The translations under genes were made by a program, and so were the position numbers. DNA of 12,502 nucleotides from Candidatus Onthomorpha intestinigallinarum. GTDB taxonomy: Bacteria; Bacteroidota; Bacteroidia; Bacteroidales; P3. Below the pieces are notes generated by a model. It saw only the letters and a program-made list of their open reading frames with translations, searched no databases and had not been told where the DNA came from. Shown here piece after piece: positions 5,115 through 12,502 of this stretch. The stretch spans positions 1-12,502 of the forward strand of contig DXGG01000097.1 in assembly GCA_019114015.1 (NCBI GenBank), given 5' to 3'. The number at the start of each line of letters is the position of its first letter. Position 1 is the first letter of the stretch.

Positions 5115-8030
5115 TTAAAGGTCCAGAGAGAATAGCAGATTGAAAAACAAGGTGTTTCTTTCTGTAAGATAACCTATTCTGAATCCCGTTTCCAAAGGAG
5201 TGTGTATTCTGAGAATATGCATATTGAAGCTTATGTCGCTTCCGAAACTTTGGAATGTCTTTTGGTCAAAACTTCCGAACTCGTAAAACGGTCTGGCAAT
5301 CACTCTCTTTACATAAAGAACCCTGCCAAGCTTCCAGTCCGGATAACTCAAAGGTGTATGGAATGTTATGCCGAAGCCGTAAAATTCCTTTGGCGAAAGA
5401 TTGTGTATTCCTTTGGTGAAGTTTATTTCCGTCGGGAAATAATACTTGTTCGGGCTGTTTGTCTGATATGTCAGGGCGAGTTCGAATGATTGGTTCTTTG
5501 TGAATGCGGGCAGATATGTAGTGACTTTTGCGGCAAAGTATTCGGCCGGATTTTCGGTCAGTGTGCTTTTGTAGGCTATCATGGCATTGAATCCGAAACG
5601 CGGTGCAAGGTCATTGTATGCTGTGGCGGAAAGGGACGAGACGTTCAGGCCTATTCCCATAGTGTTGAATATGTCAAGTATCTTTATTTCTTCTCCCGGA
5701 GAATACAGTTCTTTTGGTATCAGTTTTCGTACGCTGTAATTCATACGCAGTTTCACTGAGTTTACGGACTGTTGTGTGTTCCAGGAATACGGAAGGGATA
5801 TGTCGAAGCCCATCATAAGCTCGTTCCATTTTGCGTACAGGTCTGCTGGACCCGTATCGAATGTCAGCCATCTTGTCTTGTAGTTGGCTTCGAGTTGTAT
5901 TATGGGGTACAGTCCGCTGTACGTATAGTTCATGTACAGTTCGTTCTTTGTGTCGTTGAAGTTGTATTTGTAGCCGAGCTCAAGCACAGAGGTCGAAAGC
6001 AGGTTTTGAGAGAATACGCTTGCCCCCACACCGAAATCCATCTTGGAGATGTTCATGTATATCGGCGCCCAGGAGTGAAAGTTGAACAGATGGGCTATTT
6101 TTTCGTATGGACGGCTTTCGTATTTCATGCTGTCGAAGTTGAGGGTCTGATCGTTGAGGATAAAGTTCTCTTCTTCACGTATAAGGTCCACAAACACTGC
6201 TTCTCTGTTTCTTTGGAATAGGTTTACCGGTTTGGGGTTACAGTCTGTTTCGGCAAGATAATAACCCATGCTGCTGTAAGGACACACTATCATTCTTGTC
6301 GAGTCTGTTATGTGGAAATCTCCCACTCCGAACTGTGTTTCGCTTAGCTGCATTGTATTTCTTGTGTCCAAATCAATGCATACAATCTCGTATTTTGAAT
6401 CCATGTCCTTGATAAAGAACAGCTTTCCTTGTTTTTGTTTCAGATGGGATATGTTGTCGTAACCTGTTTGCAGTATGACTTCCCTTTCCATGGTGTATAT
6501 GTTGTAGCGTGATATGAGTTTGCCTTTTTCGTTTGTTTCTATTACGAAAATGAATCGTCCGTCTTCGCTCCATGTAGGATAGGACAGGGTAGTGGCATGT
6601 TGGTTGCTTACGGAGCGTATGTAAATGTTTCTGTTTTTCCTGAGTATGTTTTTCGTTTTTTCGAAACGGCCGCCGGTGTTCAGTACCACAAGCGACTGGT
6701 TGTCTCTGTTGTCCGTTTCTATTGCGGCAATCAGTGTAGGGTCAACAGGATTGTAGACAGGGTTGAAGAATATTCCTTTGCTGCTTATCATGCGGTATTT
6801 TCTGCTTTTTATGTCGTATTCCACTATGTCGGAATAGTTCTGTTGTCCCCAGCGTTGATTCATCGCTTCCTGACTGTAAAGGATTTTTCCGTTGTGGTAG
6901 TCGAAAAAGGAATGCTTCAAAAATGGCAGTGAGCGCAGTTTTTCTTCCTTGCCGTTGTGTATAAGGACCAATGACTGCAGGTCGAAATAACTTGATTTTA
7001 GGGCAATGATGCTGTCTTTACCAGTTTTTACCGGGTTGAGATAATTGGTGTAATAGTCTTTTCTGATTTGTATTATGTCAAGGCAAGACTTGTCGGTAGA
7101 GGCGAGCCATAGGTTGTCTTCATGTCCCCACAGATTGGCAAGGGAGTCGGTAAGGTTTGAGTATATTCTTGATTCGTCGTATTTTATGCCCCTTATGTCC
7201 GCCCGAGAAAACCAGTTAAGACTCCACCAGTTTCTTGCGGTGGATTCCGTTATGTCGGCAAAGATATCTTTGCCGTATATGTTTCGTGAATAAGCGCACA
7301 TGTAATATCCCAATACGTATTCATCGGGTACGAATGACATTCTGCTGCCGAGTATGGCCTTGTCATAGTTGAATGCGCCTTGTTCCAGAAGGTGGGCTTT
7401 CATTTGCATCTTGAAGTCCGGTGTTGCACCTCGTCCGCTCGGTGTCAGGGCGGTTTCGGCCACCACCGCATCGCCTTCCATGAACCACATCGGAATGAGC
7501 AGTCCTGAAACCGCACCGAGAATATGTTCACCGAATATATTGTTCAATACACCGCTTATGCCTTTGTTCAGTGCCTGCATCTGACAGGCGTGCCTGTATT
7601 CGTGTATGGCCAGATGCCAAGACCACGGATAGGCAAAGCTGGTGGGTGAAGGGGTCGTCCACAATTCTATTCTTTTAGGTGCCCATACGGTCAGACCGTT
7701 GGATTTGCTCGAATTGGTATGAATCAGAAAAGGAATGTTGGGAGCATCGGTACCGAGTGAAGAACCGATATAAGGATACAGGGTATCCAACACTACGGCA
7801 ATACGTTGGGCGTTGGCTTCATAAAAGTTTGGATAGACTATGTGAAACCTGTCCGTTTTTATTTCTCTCCATTCGATGTCGCTGTCGTCATTGGGACTTA
7901 CGCTGTATTGAGCCTGCAAATGGGAAAAAGAACAGAACAGTAAACAACAAAACATCAAAACCTCTCCATGATTTTTCAAGGAGAGGTTTTTAAAAAATGA
8001 AAAGACGTTTTTATTGTTTGACCGGAACAT
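5115..8030 (-). CDS. Exported HExxH peptidase-like / TolB-like propeller / outer-membrane beta-barrel protein
   Basis: A 971-residue protein in its longest form. An N-terminal hydrophobic stretch, VLMFCCLLFCSFSHLQA followed by Q, is a probable signal peptide cut near residue 40. Residues ~50-320 look like a gluzincin (peptidase MA-like) domain: AIHEYRHACQ gives H143, E144 and H147, and WFMEGDA gives a plausible third zinc ligand E185. Residues ~335-610 are strand-rich with a TolB-like YPTWSEDGRFIF (around 485), suggesting a beta-propeller. From ~655 to the end, alternating strands and YVKRVIARPFYEFGSF resemble the end of an Omp85-like barrel, so it probably sits in the outer membrane. Substrate unknown. 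The start is uncertain: ATG 8030 overlaps pepD by 20 bases and gives a lysine-containing n-region; ATG 7955 (residue 26) has GGAGAGG just upstream but leaves a very short signal; TTG 7979 would also give a normal-length signal. Probably co-transcribed with pepD. Confidence 0.9.
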   Translation of the reverse strand: MFRSNNKNVFSFFKNLSLKNHGEVLMFCCLLFCSFSHLQAQYSVSPNDDSDIEWREIKTDRFHIVYPNFYEANAQRIAVVLDTLYPYIGSSLGTDAPNIPFLIHTNSSKSNGLTVWAPKRIELWTTPSPTSFAYPWSWHLAIHEYRHACQMQALNKGISGVLNNIFGEHILGAVSGLLIPMWFMEGDAVVAETALTPSGRGATPDFKMQMKAHLLEQGAFNYDKAILGSRMSFVPDEYVLGYYMCAYSRNIYGKDIFADITESTARNWWSLNWFSRADIRGIKYDESRIYSNLTDSLANLWGHEDNLWLASTDKSCLDIIQIRKDYYTNYLNPVKTGKDSIIALKSSYFDLQSLVLIHNGKEEKLRSLPFLKHSFFDYHNGKILYSQEAMNQRWGQQNYSDIVEYDIKSRKYRMISSKGIFFNPVYNPVDPTLIAAIETDNRDNQSLVVLNTGGRFEKTKNILRKNRNIYIRSVSNQHATTLSYPTWSEDGRFIFVIETNEKGKLISRYNIYTMEREVILQTGYDNISHLKQKQGKLFFIKDMDSKYEIVCIDLDTRNTMQLSETQFGVGDFHITDSTRMIVCPYSSMGYYLAETDCNPKPVNLFQRNREAVFVDLIREEENFILNDQTLNFDSMKYESRPYEKIAHLFNFHSWAPIYMNISKMDFGVGASVFSQNLLSTSVLELGYKYNFNDTKNELYMNYTYSGLYPIIQLEANYKTRWLTFDTGPADLYAKWNELMMGFDISLPYSWNTQQSVNSVKLRMNYSVRKLIPKELYSPGEEIKILDIFNTMGIGLNVSSLSATAYNDLAPRFGFNAMIAYKSTLTENPAEYFAAKVTTYLPAFTKNQSFELALTYQTNSPNKYYFPTEINFTKGIHNLSPKEFYGFGITFHTPLSYPDWKLGRVLYVKRVIARPFYEFGSFDQKTFQSFGSDISFNMHILRIHTPLETGFRIGYLTERNTLFFNLLFSLDL
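7957..7990 (-). terminator. 11-bp hairpin between pepD and the exported-protein gene (terminator or attenuator)
   Basis: On the minus strand AAAACCTCTCC (7990-7980) and GGAGAGGTTTT (7967-7957) form a perfect 11-bp stem. Beyond an opposed T-T mismatch, TGA and TCA add 3 bp around a loop of four A. It begins 20 bases after the pepD stop and ends in TTTTG, immediately before ATG 7955. It therefore looks like a pepD terminator or attenuator, although the T run is short (four). GGAGAGG in its 3' arm is also the only Shine-Dalgarno-like sequence for ATG 7955, so the folded stem would hide that site. If translation starts at 8030, the hairpin lies inside coding sequence. Confidence 0.6.
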
Positions 8031-9468
8031 TCTTAAGCGTTTCCGTAAGATATTGCCAGAACAGTTTGACCGAGTCTATGTTAACCTTTTCGTCCGGGGA
8101 GTGAGGACTTTTTATTGTAGGACCGAATGAAATCATGTCCCAGTTTTTGTAAACCCCGCCCAAAAGGCCGCATTCCAAACCTGCATGTATGGCCATCACT
8201 TTCGGCGTTCTGCCGAACAGTTTCTTGTATGTGTTCTGCATGATTCCGAGTATAGGCGACTGCATGTTTGGTTTCCAGCCCGGATAACCTCCGGTGAATT
8301 CTATCTTTCCTCCTGCAAGTTCAACGACACTTGCCATCATGTTGGCCATGTCGGTCTTTGAGGTGTCCACCGAGCTTCTAAGCAAAGCGCAGGCCTTGAC
8401 AGTATTGCCTTCACTCTTTACAATGGCAAGGTTGGAAGAGGTCTCTACCAGATTTTCCATAGAATCGCTCATTCTGTAAACCCCGTTCGGACATGCGTAT
8501 ATCGCACGTATGATGTTGCAGGAAGTCTTACTGTCTATCATTTCCTTTGGTGCCGATGAAGGATTCAATTCTATTTGCATTCCGCCGTCTTTTGCCGAGA
8601 ATTCGTTTTTAATGTCCGCACTCATATTTTGAACCGTTTCTTTGGCTTTTGCCACATTGGCGGTAGGTATGCCTATGGTGCAGAACGCTTCGCGCGGTAT
8701 GGCATTCCTGAGGCTGCCTCCGTTTATTTCACACAGTCTGCAACCTAACTGTTCCAGTTCCCTGAGTATTCTGAACAACACCTTGTTGGCGTTGGCTCTC
8801 TGCAATATTATGTCCATTCCCGAGTGACCGCCTTTAAGTCCCTTTACACTCAACACAAAGGCCGAAAGCCCTGCGTCAAATGCTTCCTTCTTGCATTCGA
8901 AAGTAATGGTTGCATCTATTCCTCCGGCACAACCAACATACAATTCGCCTTCGGTTTCGGAGTCGAGGTTCAACAGAATGTCACCATTCAGCTCTCCGGC
9001 CTTCAATCCGAAAGCTCCGGTCATGCCCGTTTCCTCATCAATCGTGAACAACGCCTCGATAGGACCGTGTTCCAGGCTGTTGTCTTCCAATACGGCCAAG
9101 GCAGCCGATACGCCTATTCCATTGTCGGCCCCAAGTGTGGTACCCGTGGCCTTGACCCATTCTCCGTCTATGCGAGGCAGGATAGGATCGGTTAGAAAGT
9201 CGTGTTTGGTATCGTTGTTTTTCTGAGGCACCATGTCGATATGAGCCTGAAGGATGACACCCTTGCGGTTTTCCATGCCTTTGCTTGCCTGCTTGCGCAT
9301 GATTACGTTGCCCGTGCCGTCAATCTTGTATTCTATGTTGTGGGATTTTGCAAAGTCAACCAAGAAATCAACGACCTTGCCCTCATGTTTGGAAGGGTGC
9401 GGAATGGAACAAATACTGTCGAAGTGTTTCCACAACCCCTGCGGTTCCAATGTCAATAATTCACTCAT
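8011..9468 (-). CDS. pepD: Aminoacyl-histidine dipeptidase (Xaa-His dipeptidase, M20 family)
   Basis: A cytoplasmic zinc dipeptidase (beta-alanyl-histidine dipeptidase, M20C group) that hydrolyses Xaa-His and other dipeptides. The 485-residue length matches E. coli PepD. Metal and catalytic residues are all in place: LQAHIDMV with H76 and D78; GADNG with bridging D115; DEETG with general base E145 and ligand E146; NLDSE with D169; and SPHSPDE with H456. The PepD-typical HAGLECG motif is present near residue 430. The inserted dimerisation domain spans roughly 195-390. The start ATG (9466-9468) has AAAGGA a few bases upstream. It follows ispE by 32 bases with no TAnnTTTG box between them, so the two are probably co-transcribed. 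Complete, with no missing key residue. Confidence 0.96.
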   Translation of the reverse strand: MSELLTLEPQGLWKHFDSICSIPHPSKHEGKVVDFLVDFAKSHNIEYKIDGTGNVIMRKQASKGMENRKGVILQAHIDMVPQKNNDTKHDFLTDPILPRIDGEWVKATGTTLGADNGIGVSAALAVLEDNSLEHGPIEALFTIDEETGMTGAFGLKAGELNGDILLNLDSETEGELYVGCAGGIDATITFECKKEAFDAGLSAFVLSVKGLKGGHSGMDIILQRANANKVLFRILRELEQLGCRLCEINGGSLRNAIPREAFCTIGIPTANVAKAKETVQNMSADIKNEFSAKDGGMQIELNPSSAPKEMIDSKTSCNIIRAIYACPNGVYRMSDSMENLVETSSNLAIVKSEGNTVKACALLRSSVDTSKTDMANMMASVVELAGGKIEFTGGYPGWKPNMQSPILGIMQNTYKKLFGRTPKVMAIHAGLECGLLGGVYKNWDMISFGPTIKSPHSPDEKVNIDSVKLFWQYLTETLKNVPVKQ

Positions 9469-9500
9469 AAGTCCTTTGAATTGTTATGTTAATATTTAAT

Positions 9501-10322
9501 TTATTTCAACCTACCCTGCCATAAAAACGTATCCGTTCCGTATTTTAGTCTGTTCAGGTCAATCTCTTGATTGAAAATTCCATACATGCACGAACCGCTT
9601 CCCGACAAGGATGCATATACCGCTCCGCAATCATAAAGTCTTTGCTTGATTTGTTCCAGAAGGGGATATTTCCCGAAAAGGCTTTGCTCAAAATCGTTTT
9701 TCACACTCTGTTTCCACTGTTCCAAATCCGGCAAATGCCCGTAATCAGTCACCGAAATTTTGGGAGTTACACCGGCATACGCTTCCTTTGTGCTTATTCT
9801 TATGTCGGGCTTTACAAGTACTATCGTCTTGCCTTTCAAAGACAAGTCCACAGCCTTGAGTTTTTCCCCCCTGCCGCTTACATACATCGGTCTGTCCTGG
9901 GTGAAAAAGACGCAGTCCGAGCCTATGGCTTCGGCATATTTCGCAAGTTGTGCTTCGGACAGGGAGAGCGAGAAGATAAAGTCAAGCAATCTGAGAGTGT
10001 ATGCCGCATCCGAACTGCCTCCTCCAAGACCCGCAAATGCCGGTATGGCCTTGTGAAGATGTATGTTTACGTTTCCTATTTGAGGATAGTCCTTTTTGAG
10101 CAGGCGGTACGCCTTCATGCAGAGGTTGTCCTCAGCATCAGTTTCTCCTATGTCCAGACCGCTTACGGTAAGACATGTTTCGCCTTCCTTGTTCGGTCTT
10201 ATCTCAAGGGCGTCTCTCAAATCCACGGGATAGAATACGGATTCTATGTCGTGATAGCCGTCATCCCTTTTGCCCGTTATGCCAAGACCTATGTTTATCT
10301 TGCAGTTCGGAAAGAATATCAT
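9501..10322 (-). CDS. ispE: 4-diphosphocytidyl-2-C-methyl-D-erythritol kinase
   Basis: IspE phosphorylates the 2-hydroxyl of CDP-methylerythritol with ATP, the fourth step of the MEP pathway to isoprenoid precursors. From ATG 10322 the protein has 273 residues, normal for the family. Motif 1 is FFPNCKINIGLGITGKRDDG (residues 3-22) with the catalytic lysine K8; the GHMP ATP loop is PAFAGLGGGSSDAA (94-107); GSDCVFF (134-140) supplies the catalytic aspartate D136; and LSGSGSCMYGIF (239-250) is motif 3. The frame stays open to ATG 10385, but the extra 21 residues do not fit the family and the -7 box at 10348-10341 lies inside that extension, so I take 10322 as the start. It heads the ispE-pepD unit and shows that the organism uses the MEP rather than the mevalonate route. 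Confidence 0.95.
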   Translation of the reverse strand: MIFFPNCKINIGLGITGKRDDGYHDIESVFYPVDLRDALEIRPNKEGETCLTVSGLDIGETDAEDNLCMKAYRLLKKDYPQIGNVNIHLHKAIPAFAGLGGGSSDAAYTLRLLDFIFSLSLSEAQLAKYAEAIGSDCVFFTQDRPMYVSGRGEKLKAVDLSLKGKTIVLVKPDIRISTKEAYAGVTPKISVTDYGHLPDLEQWKQSVKNDFEQSLFGKYPLLEQIKQRLYDCGAVYASLSGSGSCMYGIFNQEIDLNRLKYGTDTFLWQGRLK

Positions 10323-10340
10323 AAAGCACCCATTTTGTTG

Positions 10341-10374
10341 CAAAGATACGGATTTCTTTCTAACGGTCCGTATC
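10341..10374 (-). promoter_or_regulatory. ispE promoter -7 box with overlapping inverted repeat
   Basis: On the minus strand TATCTTTG (10348-10341) matches the Bacteroidota -7 consensus TAnnTTTG and is followed by C. The expected transcription start near 10335 gives a leader of about 13 bases to ATG 10322. No convincing -33 TTTG is present. An 8-bp inverted repeat, GATACGGA (10374-10367) with TCCGTATC (10352-10345), covers the -7 box and the spacer, with arm centres 22 bases apart, about two helical turns. That geometry would suit a dimeric repressor, but an 8-bp repeat in a window this size can arise by chance. The -7 box is fairly convincing; the operator is tentative. Confidence 0.6.
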
Positions 10375-10383
10375 GGTCGGAAC

Positions 10384-10417
10384 AAAAAAGAGAGGCTCGC
10401 TGAAAGAGCCTCTCTTT
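10384..10417 (-). terminator. Intrinsic terminator of htpG
   Basis: On the minus strand AAAGAGAGGCTC (10417-10406) and GAGCCTCTCTTT (10398-10387) form a perfect 12-bp stem with a 7-base loop, followed by three more T (10386-10384), giving six T in a row. It starts 18 bases after the htpG stop and ends before the ispE promoter, so it separates the two transcripts. This is the clearest rho-independent terminator in the window. Confidence 0.9.
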
Positions 10418-10435
10418 GTCATGTTTTCCATGACT

Positions 10436-12334
10436 TTATTCTATTATCTTGATGCTTCTCTTTATGAAGTTGTCCAAGGCTTCGCCCTTCAACAATCCCT
10501 GACCCAGAAGCGCAAGGTCTTTTAGCTGAGAAAGCGTCTGAGTTTGTTTTTCGGTGTCGGACTGGTTCAATACCTGACTTATGACGGGATGGTTCACGTT
10601 TATGACAAGATTGTATCTTTCCGGCATTTCCCCGTAAAACGAAGCCATTCCGCCTCCGCCCATTTCGCTCATCTCTTTCATCCTTCTGAAGAATTCGTTC
10701 TGGGTTATGGTCAACGGTTGTGCCGTCTGCTCCAGACTCTCCGTCTGTACGGTGAATTTCTCCTTTTCGACCACGGCCTCAACCAGCTCTTTTATTTTCT
10801 TCGTTTCCTCCTCGTTCAATTTGGAAGGTATGACCTCGTCTTTCGGAATAAGCTTGTCGATTGTGTCCGAGTCTATTCGTGCAAAGCGTGCGTCGTTGAA
10901 TTTCTGCTCAAGAGCCTGCATGAAATGGTTGTCAAGGATTCCGTCCATCAGAAGAACGTCATATCCCTTGTCTTTGGCCGCCTGGATGTAAGGATACTGC
11001 TGTTGCACATCGCTCGCGTAAAGATACACCAGTTTTTTGTCCTTGTCCGTCTGGTTCGCTTCGATTTTTGATTTGTATTCCTCAAAGGTAAAATATTCCT
11101 TGTCAATGTTCTTCAACTGACAAACCTTTGACATCCTGTCATAAAACTTGTCGTCGCTTATCATTCCATACTTTATGAAGATGGAAAGGTCGTCCCATTT
11201 CTTAAGGAATTCCTCCTTGTTGCCCTTGTACATCTGTTCAAGTTTCTCGGCAACCTTTTTGGAAATGTGAGACGAGATTTTCTTGACATTGCCGTCGGCC
11301 TGCAGATAGGAACGGGAAACATTAAGCGGTATGTCCGGAGAATCCAGCACTCCTCTCAAAAGCATCATGTATTCCGGTACAACTCCCTCCACGCTGTCGG
11401 TAACGAAGACCTGATTGCAGTAAAGCTGTATCTTGTCCCTGTTTGGATCTATGTTGCGCCTTACCTTCGGAAAATAAAGTATTCCGGTAAGATTGAACGG
11501 ATAATCCACGTTGAGGTGTATGTGGAACAAAGGCTCGTCGAAGTTCATCGGATAAAGCTTGTGGAAGAACTTGTTGTAGTCCTCATCCTTAAGCTCCGAA
11601 GGTTTCTGTTTCCACAAAGGATTGGTGTCGTTTATTATCCTGTCCCTTTTTACTTCCACACGTTTCGGGTTTCCGTCCTTGTCCTTTTCCGTAGGGGAGT
11701 CTTCCCATGCGGACTCCTTGCCGCAACGTATCGCAACCGGCATGAACTTGCAATACTTGTCCAATAACTCTATTATTCTGTGCTCTTCAAGAAATTCGGA
11801 CGATGCATCGTCTATGTGCATTATGATTTCCGTTCCTCTGTCCTGTTTGTCGCACTGCTCCATACTGTATTCCGTGCTTCCGTCGCAAGACCAGTGTACC
11901 GCAGGAACATCCTTGTAGGATTTGGTTCTTATCTCCACAAGGTCGGATACCATGAAGGCCGAGAAAAAGCCAAGACCGAAATGTCCTATCAGGCTGTTGG
12001 CCTCTACTTCGCTTTTACCCTTGTATTTTTCAAGGAACTCTTCAGCACCCGAAAATGCTATCTGCGTTATGTATTTTTCGACTTCTTCCTCGCTCATGCC
12101 TATACCTCTGTCGACAACGGTCAGTGTCTTCTTGTCCTTGTCCACAAGCACGTCTATGGTACAGTCTCCGAATTCGCCCTTGAACTCTCCGAGTGACGAA
12201 AGCGTCTTGAGCTTTTGCGTGGCGTCAACCGCATTGGATACTATTTCCCTGAGAAAAATCTCGTGGTCGGAATACAGAAACTTCTTTATCACCGGAAAAA
12301 TGTTCTCGGTCTTTACATTTATTGAACCTTTCAT
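10436..12334 (-). CDS. htpG: Molecular chaperone HtpG (Hsp90)
   Basis: ATP-dependent homodimeric chaperone of the bacterial cytoplasm. The 632-residue protein has the GHKL ATPase domain (about 1-215): FLREIVSNAVDA (27-38) with catalytic E30 and Mg-binding N34, DRGIGM (75-80) with the adenine-contacting D75, and the lid glycines IGHFGLGFFSAF (116-127). The middle domain follows, with PLFHIHLNVDYPFNLTGILYFP and a conserved NVSRSYLQ, which carries the arginine that contacts ATP phosphate in this family. The C-terminal dimerisation domain includes FFRRMKEM and ends at IKIIE. The length is near E. coli HtpG (624) and, from memory, shorter than the ~680-residue Bacteroides proteins, with the loss at the extreme C-terminus. 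It appears monocistronic, with a candidate promoter upstream and a strong terminator downstream. The start ATG lacks an obvious Shine-Dalgarno sequence. Confidence 0.97.
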   Translation of the reverse strand: MKGSINVKTENIFPVIKKFLYSDHEIFLREIVSNAVDATQKLKTLSSLGEFKGEFGDCTIDVLVDKDKKTLTVVDRGIGMSEEEVEKYITQIAFSGAEEFLEKYKGKSEVEANSLIGHFGLGFFSAFMVSDLVEIRTKSYKDVPAVHWSCDGSTEYSMEQCDKQDRGTEIIMHIDDASSEFLEEHRIIELLDKYCKFMPVAIRCGKESAWEDSPTEKDKDGNPKRVEVKRDRIINDTNPLWKQKPSELKDEDYNKFFHKLYPMNFDEPLFHIHLNVDYPFNLTGILYFPKVRRNIDPNRDKIQLYCNQVFVTDSVEGVVPEYMMLLRGVLDSPDIPLNVSRSYLQADGNVKKISSHISKKVAEKLEQMYKGNKEEFLKKWDDLSIFIKYGMISDDKFYDRMSKVCQLKNIDKEYFTFEEYKSKIEANQTDKDKKLVYLYASDVQQQYPYIQAAKDKGYDVLLMDGILDNHFMQALEQKFNDARFARIDSDTIDKLIPKDEVIPSKLNEEETKKIKELVEAVVEKEKFTVQTESLEQTAQPLTITQNEFFRRMKEMSEMGGGGMASFYGEMPERYNLVINVNHPVISQVLNQSDTEKQTQTLSQLKDLALLGQGLLKGEALDNFIKRSIKIIE

Positions 12335-12340
12335 ACTATT

Positions 12341-12389
12341 TAAACGTTTACTTGTTATACAAATCGATTACAACTCACCTTTGGGCAAA
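12341..12389 (-). promoter_or_regulatory. Candidate htpG promoter with a palindromic operator-like site
   Basis: On the minus strand TTTG (12389-12386) and TCGATTTG (12367-12360) are separated by 18 bases, close to the Bacteroidota -33/-7 arrangement; the -7 box has one mismatch to TAnnTTTG. The expected transcription start is around 12353, about 20 bases from ATG 12334. Within this short leader lies the perfect 10-base palindrome TAAACGTTTA (12350-12341). A central CG flanked by A and T runs is typical of LacI-family operators, but no regulator is identified here. No CIRCE-type heat-shock element was seen. Promoter boxes and palindrome are seen; regulation is inferred. Confidence 0.5.
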
Positions 12390-12427
12390 ATCCGTTCCAG
12401 AAGAAAGCGACTGACAACTTGTCATGT

Positions 12428-12502
12428 ATGAAACGAAGAAAGAAATTTATGGAATTTGATTCCGTGAAATTGTTTTCAGAAGACATTTTTTTGTTTTCTG
12501 AA
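12428..12502 (+). CDS. Possible start of a divergent gene, cut by the window edge
   Basis: From ATG 12428 the frame stays open for 25 codons to the end of the window and begins MKRRKKFMEF, a basic N-terminus. It would be transcribed divergently from htpG. A weak -7-like box, CACCTTTG, lies upstream at 12376-12383. The other two forward frames close within a few codons. Twenty-five codons are too few to prove coding, and no family is recognised. Confidence 0.22.
   Translation, partial: MKRRKKFMEFDSVKLFSEDIFLFSE

Noticed and set aside
10323..10385. N-terminal extension of IspE to the upstream ATG
   Set aside because: The extension spans the likely promoter and transcription start, and known IspE proteins begin just before the PxxKIN motif.
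9567..10403. A 278-codon plus-strand frame opposite ispE
   Set aside because: Antisense shadow of ispE, whose catalytic motifs are all intact. The shadow protein has no recognisable domain.
12475..12502. 7-bp inverted repeat TTCAGAA/TTCTGAA at the right edge
   Set aside because: Short, AT-rich, and cut by the window end, so it cannot be judged.
1..12502. CRISPR arrays, tRNA or rRNA genes, transposases, toxin-antitoxin or defence genes
   Set aside because: No spaced direct repeats, no RNA-gene-like cloverleaf and no such protein motifs were seen; the region is nearly filled by housekeeping genes.

Overview
The window looks like ordinary chromosomal DNA of a Bacteroidota bacterium, probably Bacteroidales. 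The basis is protein style (HtpG, the PepD-type dipeptidase, the RsmI-like methylase and the Dus enzyme all resemble Bacteroidales versions as I remember them) and promoter style: two TAnnTTTG -7 boxes (TATATTTG and TATCTTTG) each sit a short distance upstream of a plausible start codon. No rRNA, tRNA, CRISPR array, transposase or phage gene was seen. It carries eight clear genes, one possible gene start at the right edge, and tight spacing throughout.

Layout, left to right. Bases 1-1134 (+) hold the C-terminal part of a conserved but uncharacterised Bacteroidota protein whose 5' end lies outside the window. Its 3' end overlaps, tail to tail, a four-gene leftward operon (about 4890 to 1109): an RsmI-like tetrapyrrole-methylase-fold methyltransferase, the replication-fork ATPase RarA, a DUF2461 protein and a tRNA-dihydrouridine synthase. 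Gaps in this operon are 11-18 bases, and a Bacteroidota-type promoter lies just upstream of its first gene. A 254-base intergenic region (4861-5114) separates it from the next unit and holds that promoter plus unusually rich inverted-repeat structure.

The middle unit (about 10348 to 5115, leftward) is ispE, then pepD, then a large exported protein combining an HExxH metallopeptidase-like domain, a TolB-like propeller and a C-terminal outer-membrane beta-barrel. An 11-bp hairpin lies between pepD and the large gene. The right part is htpG (Hsp90), leftward, with its own candidate promoter and a strong intrinsic terminator that insulates it from ispE.

Functionally the genes are mostly housekeeping: RNA modification and replication-fork maintenance in the left operon, isoprenoid precursor synthesis and dipeptide hydrolysis in the middle one, and protein folding at the right. 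The least understood parts are the exported peptidase-propeller-barrel protein and the structured intergenic region after it, where two mutually exclusive hairpins share one arm and one of them is followed by a run of six T. I saw no defence, mobile or otherwise plainly new multi-gene system here.
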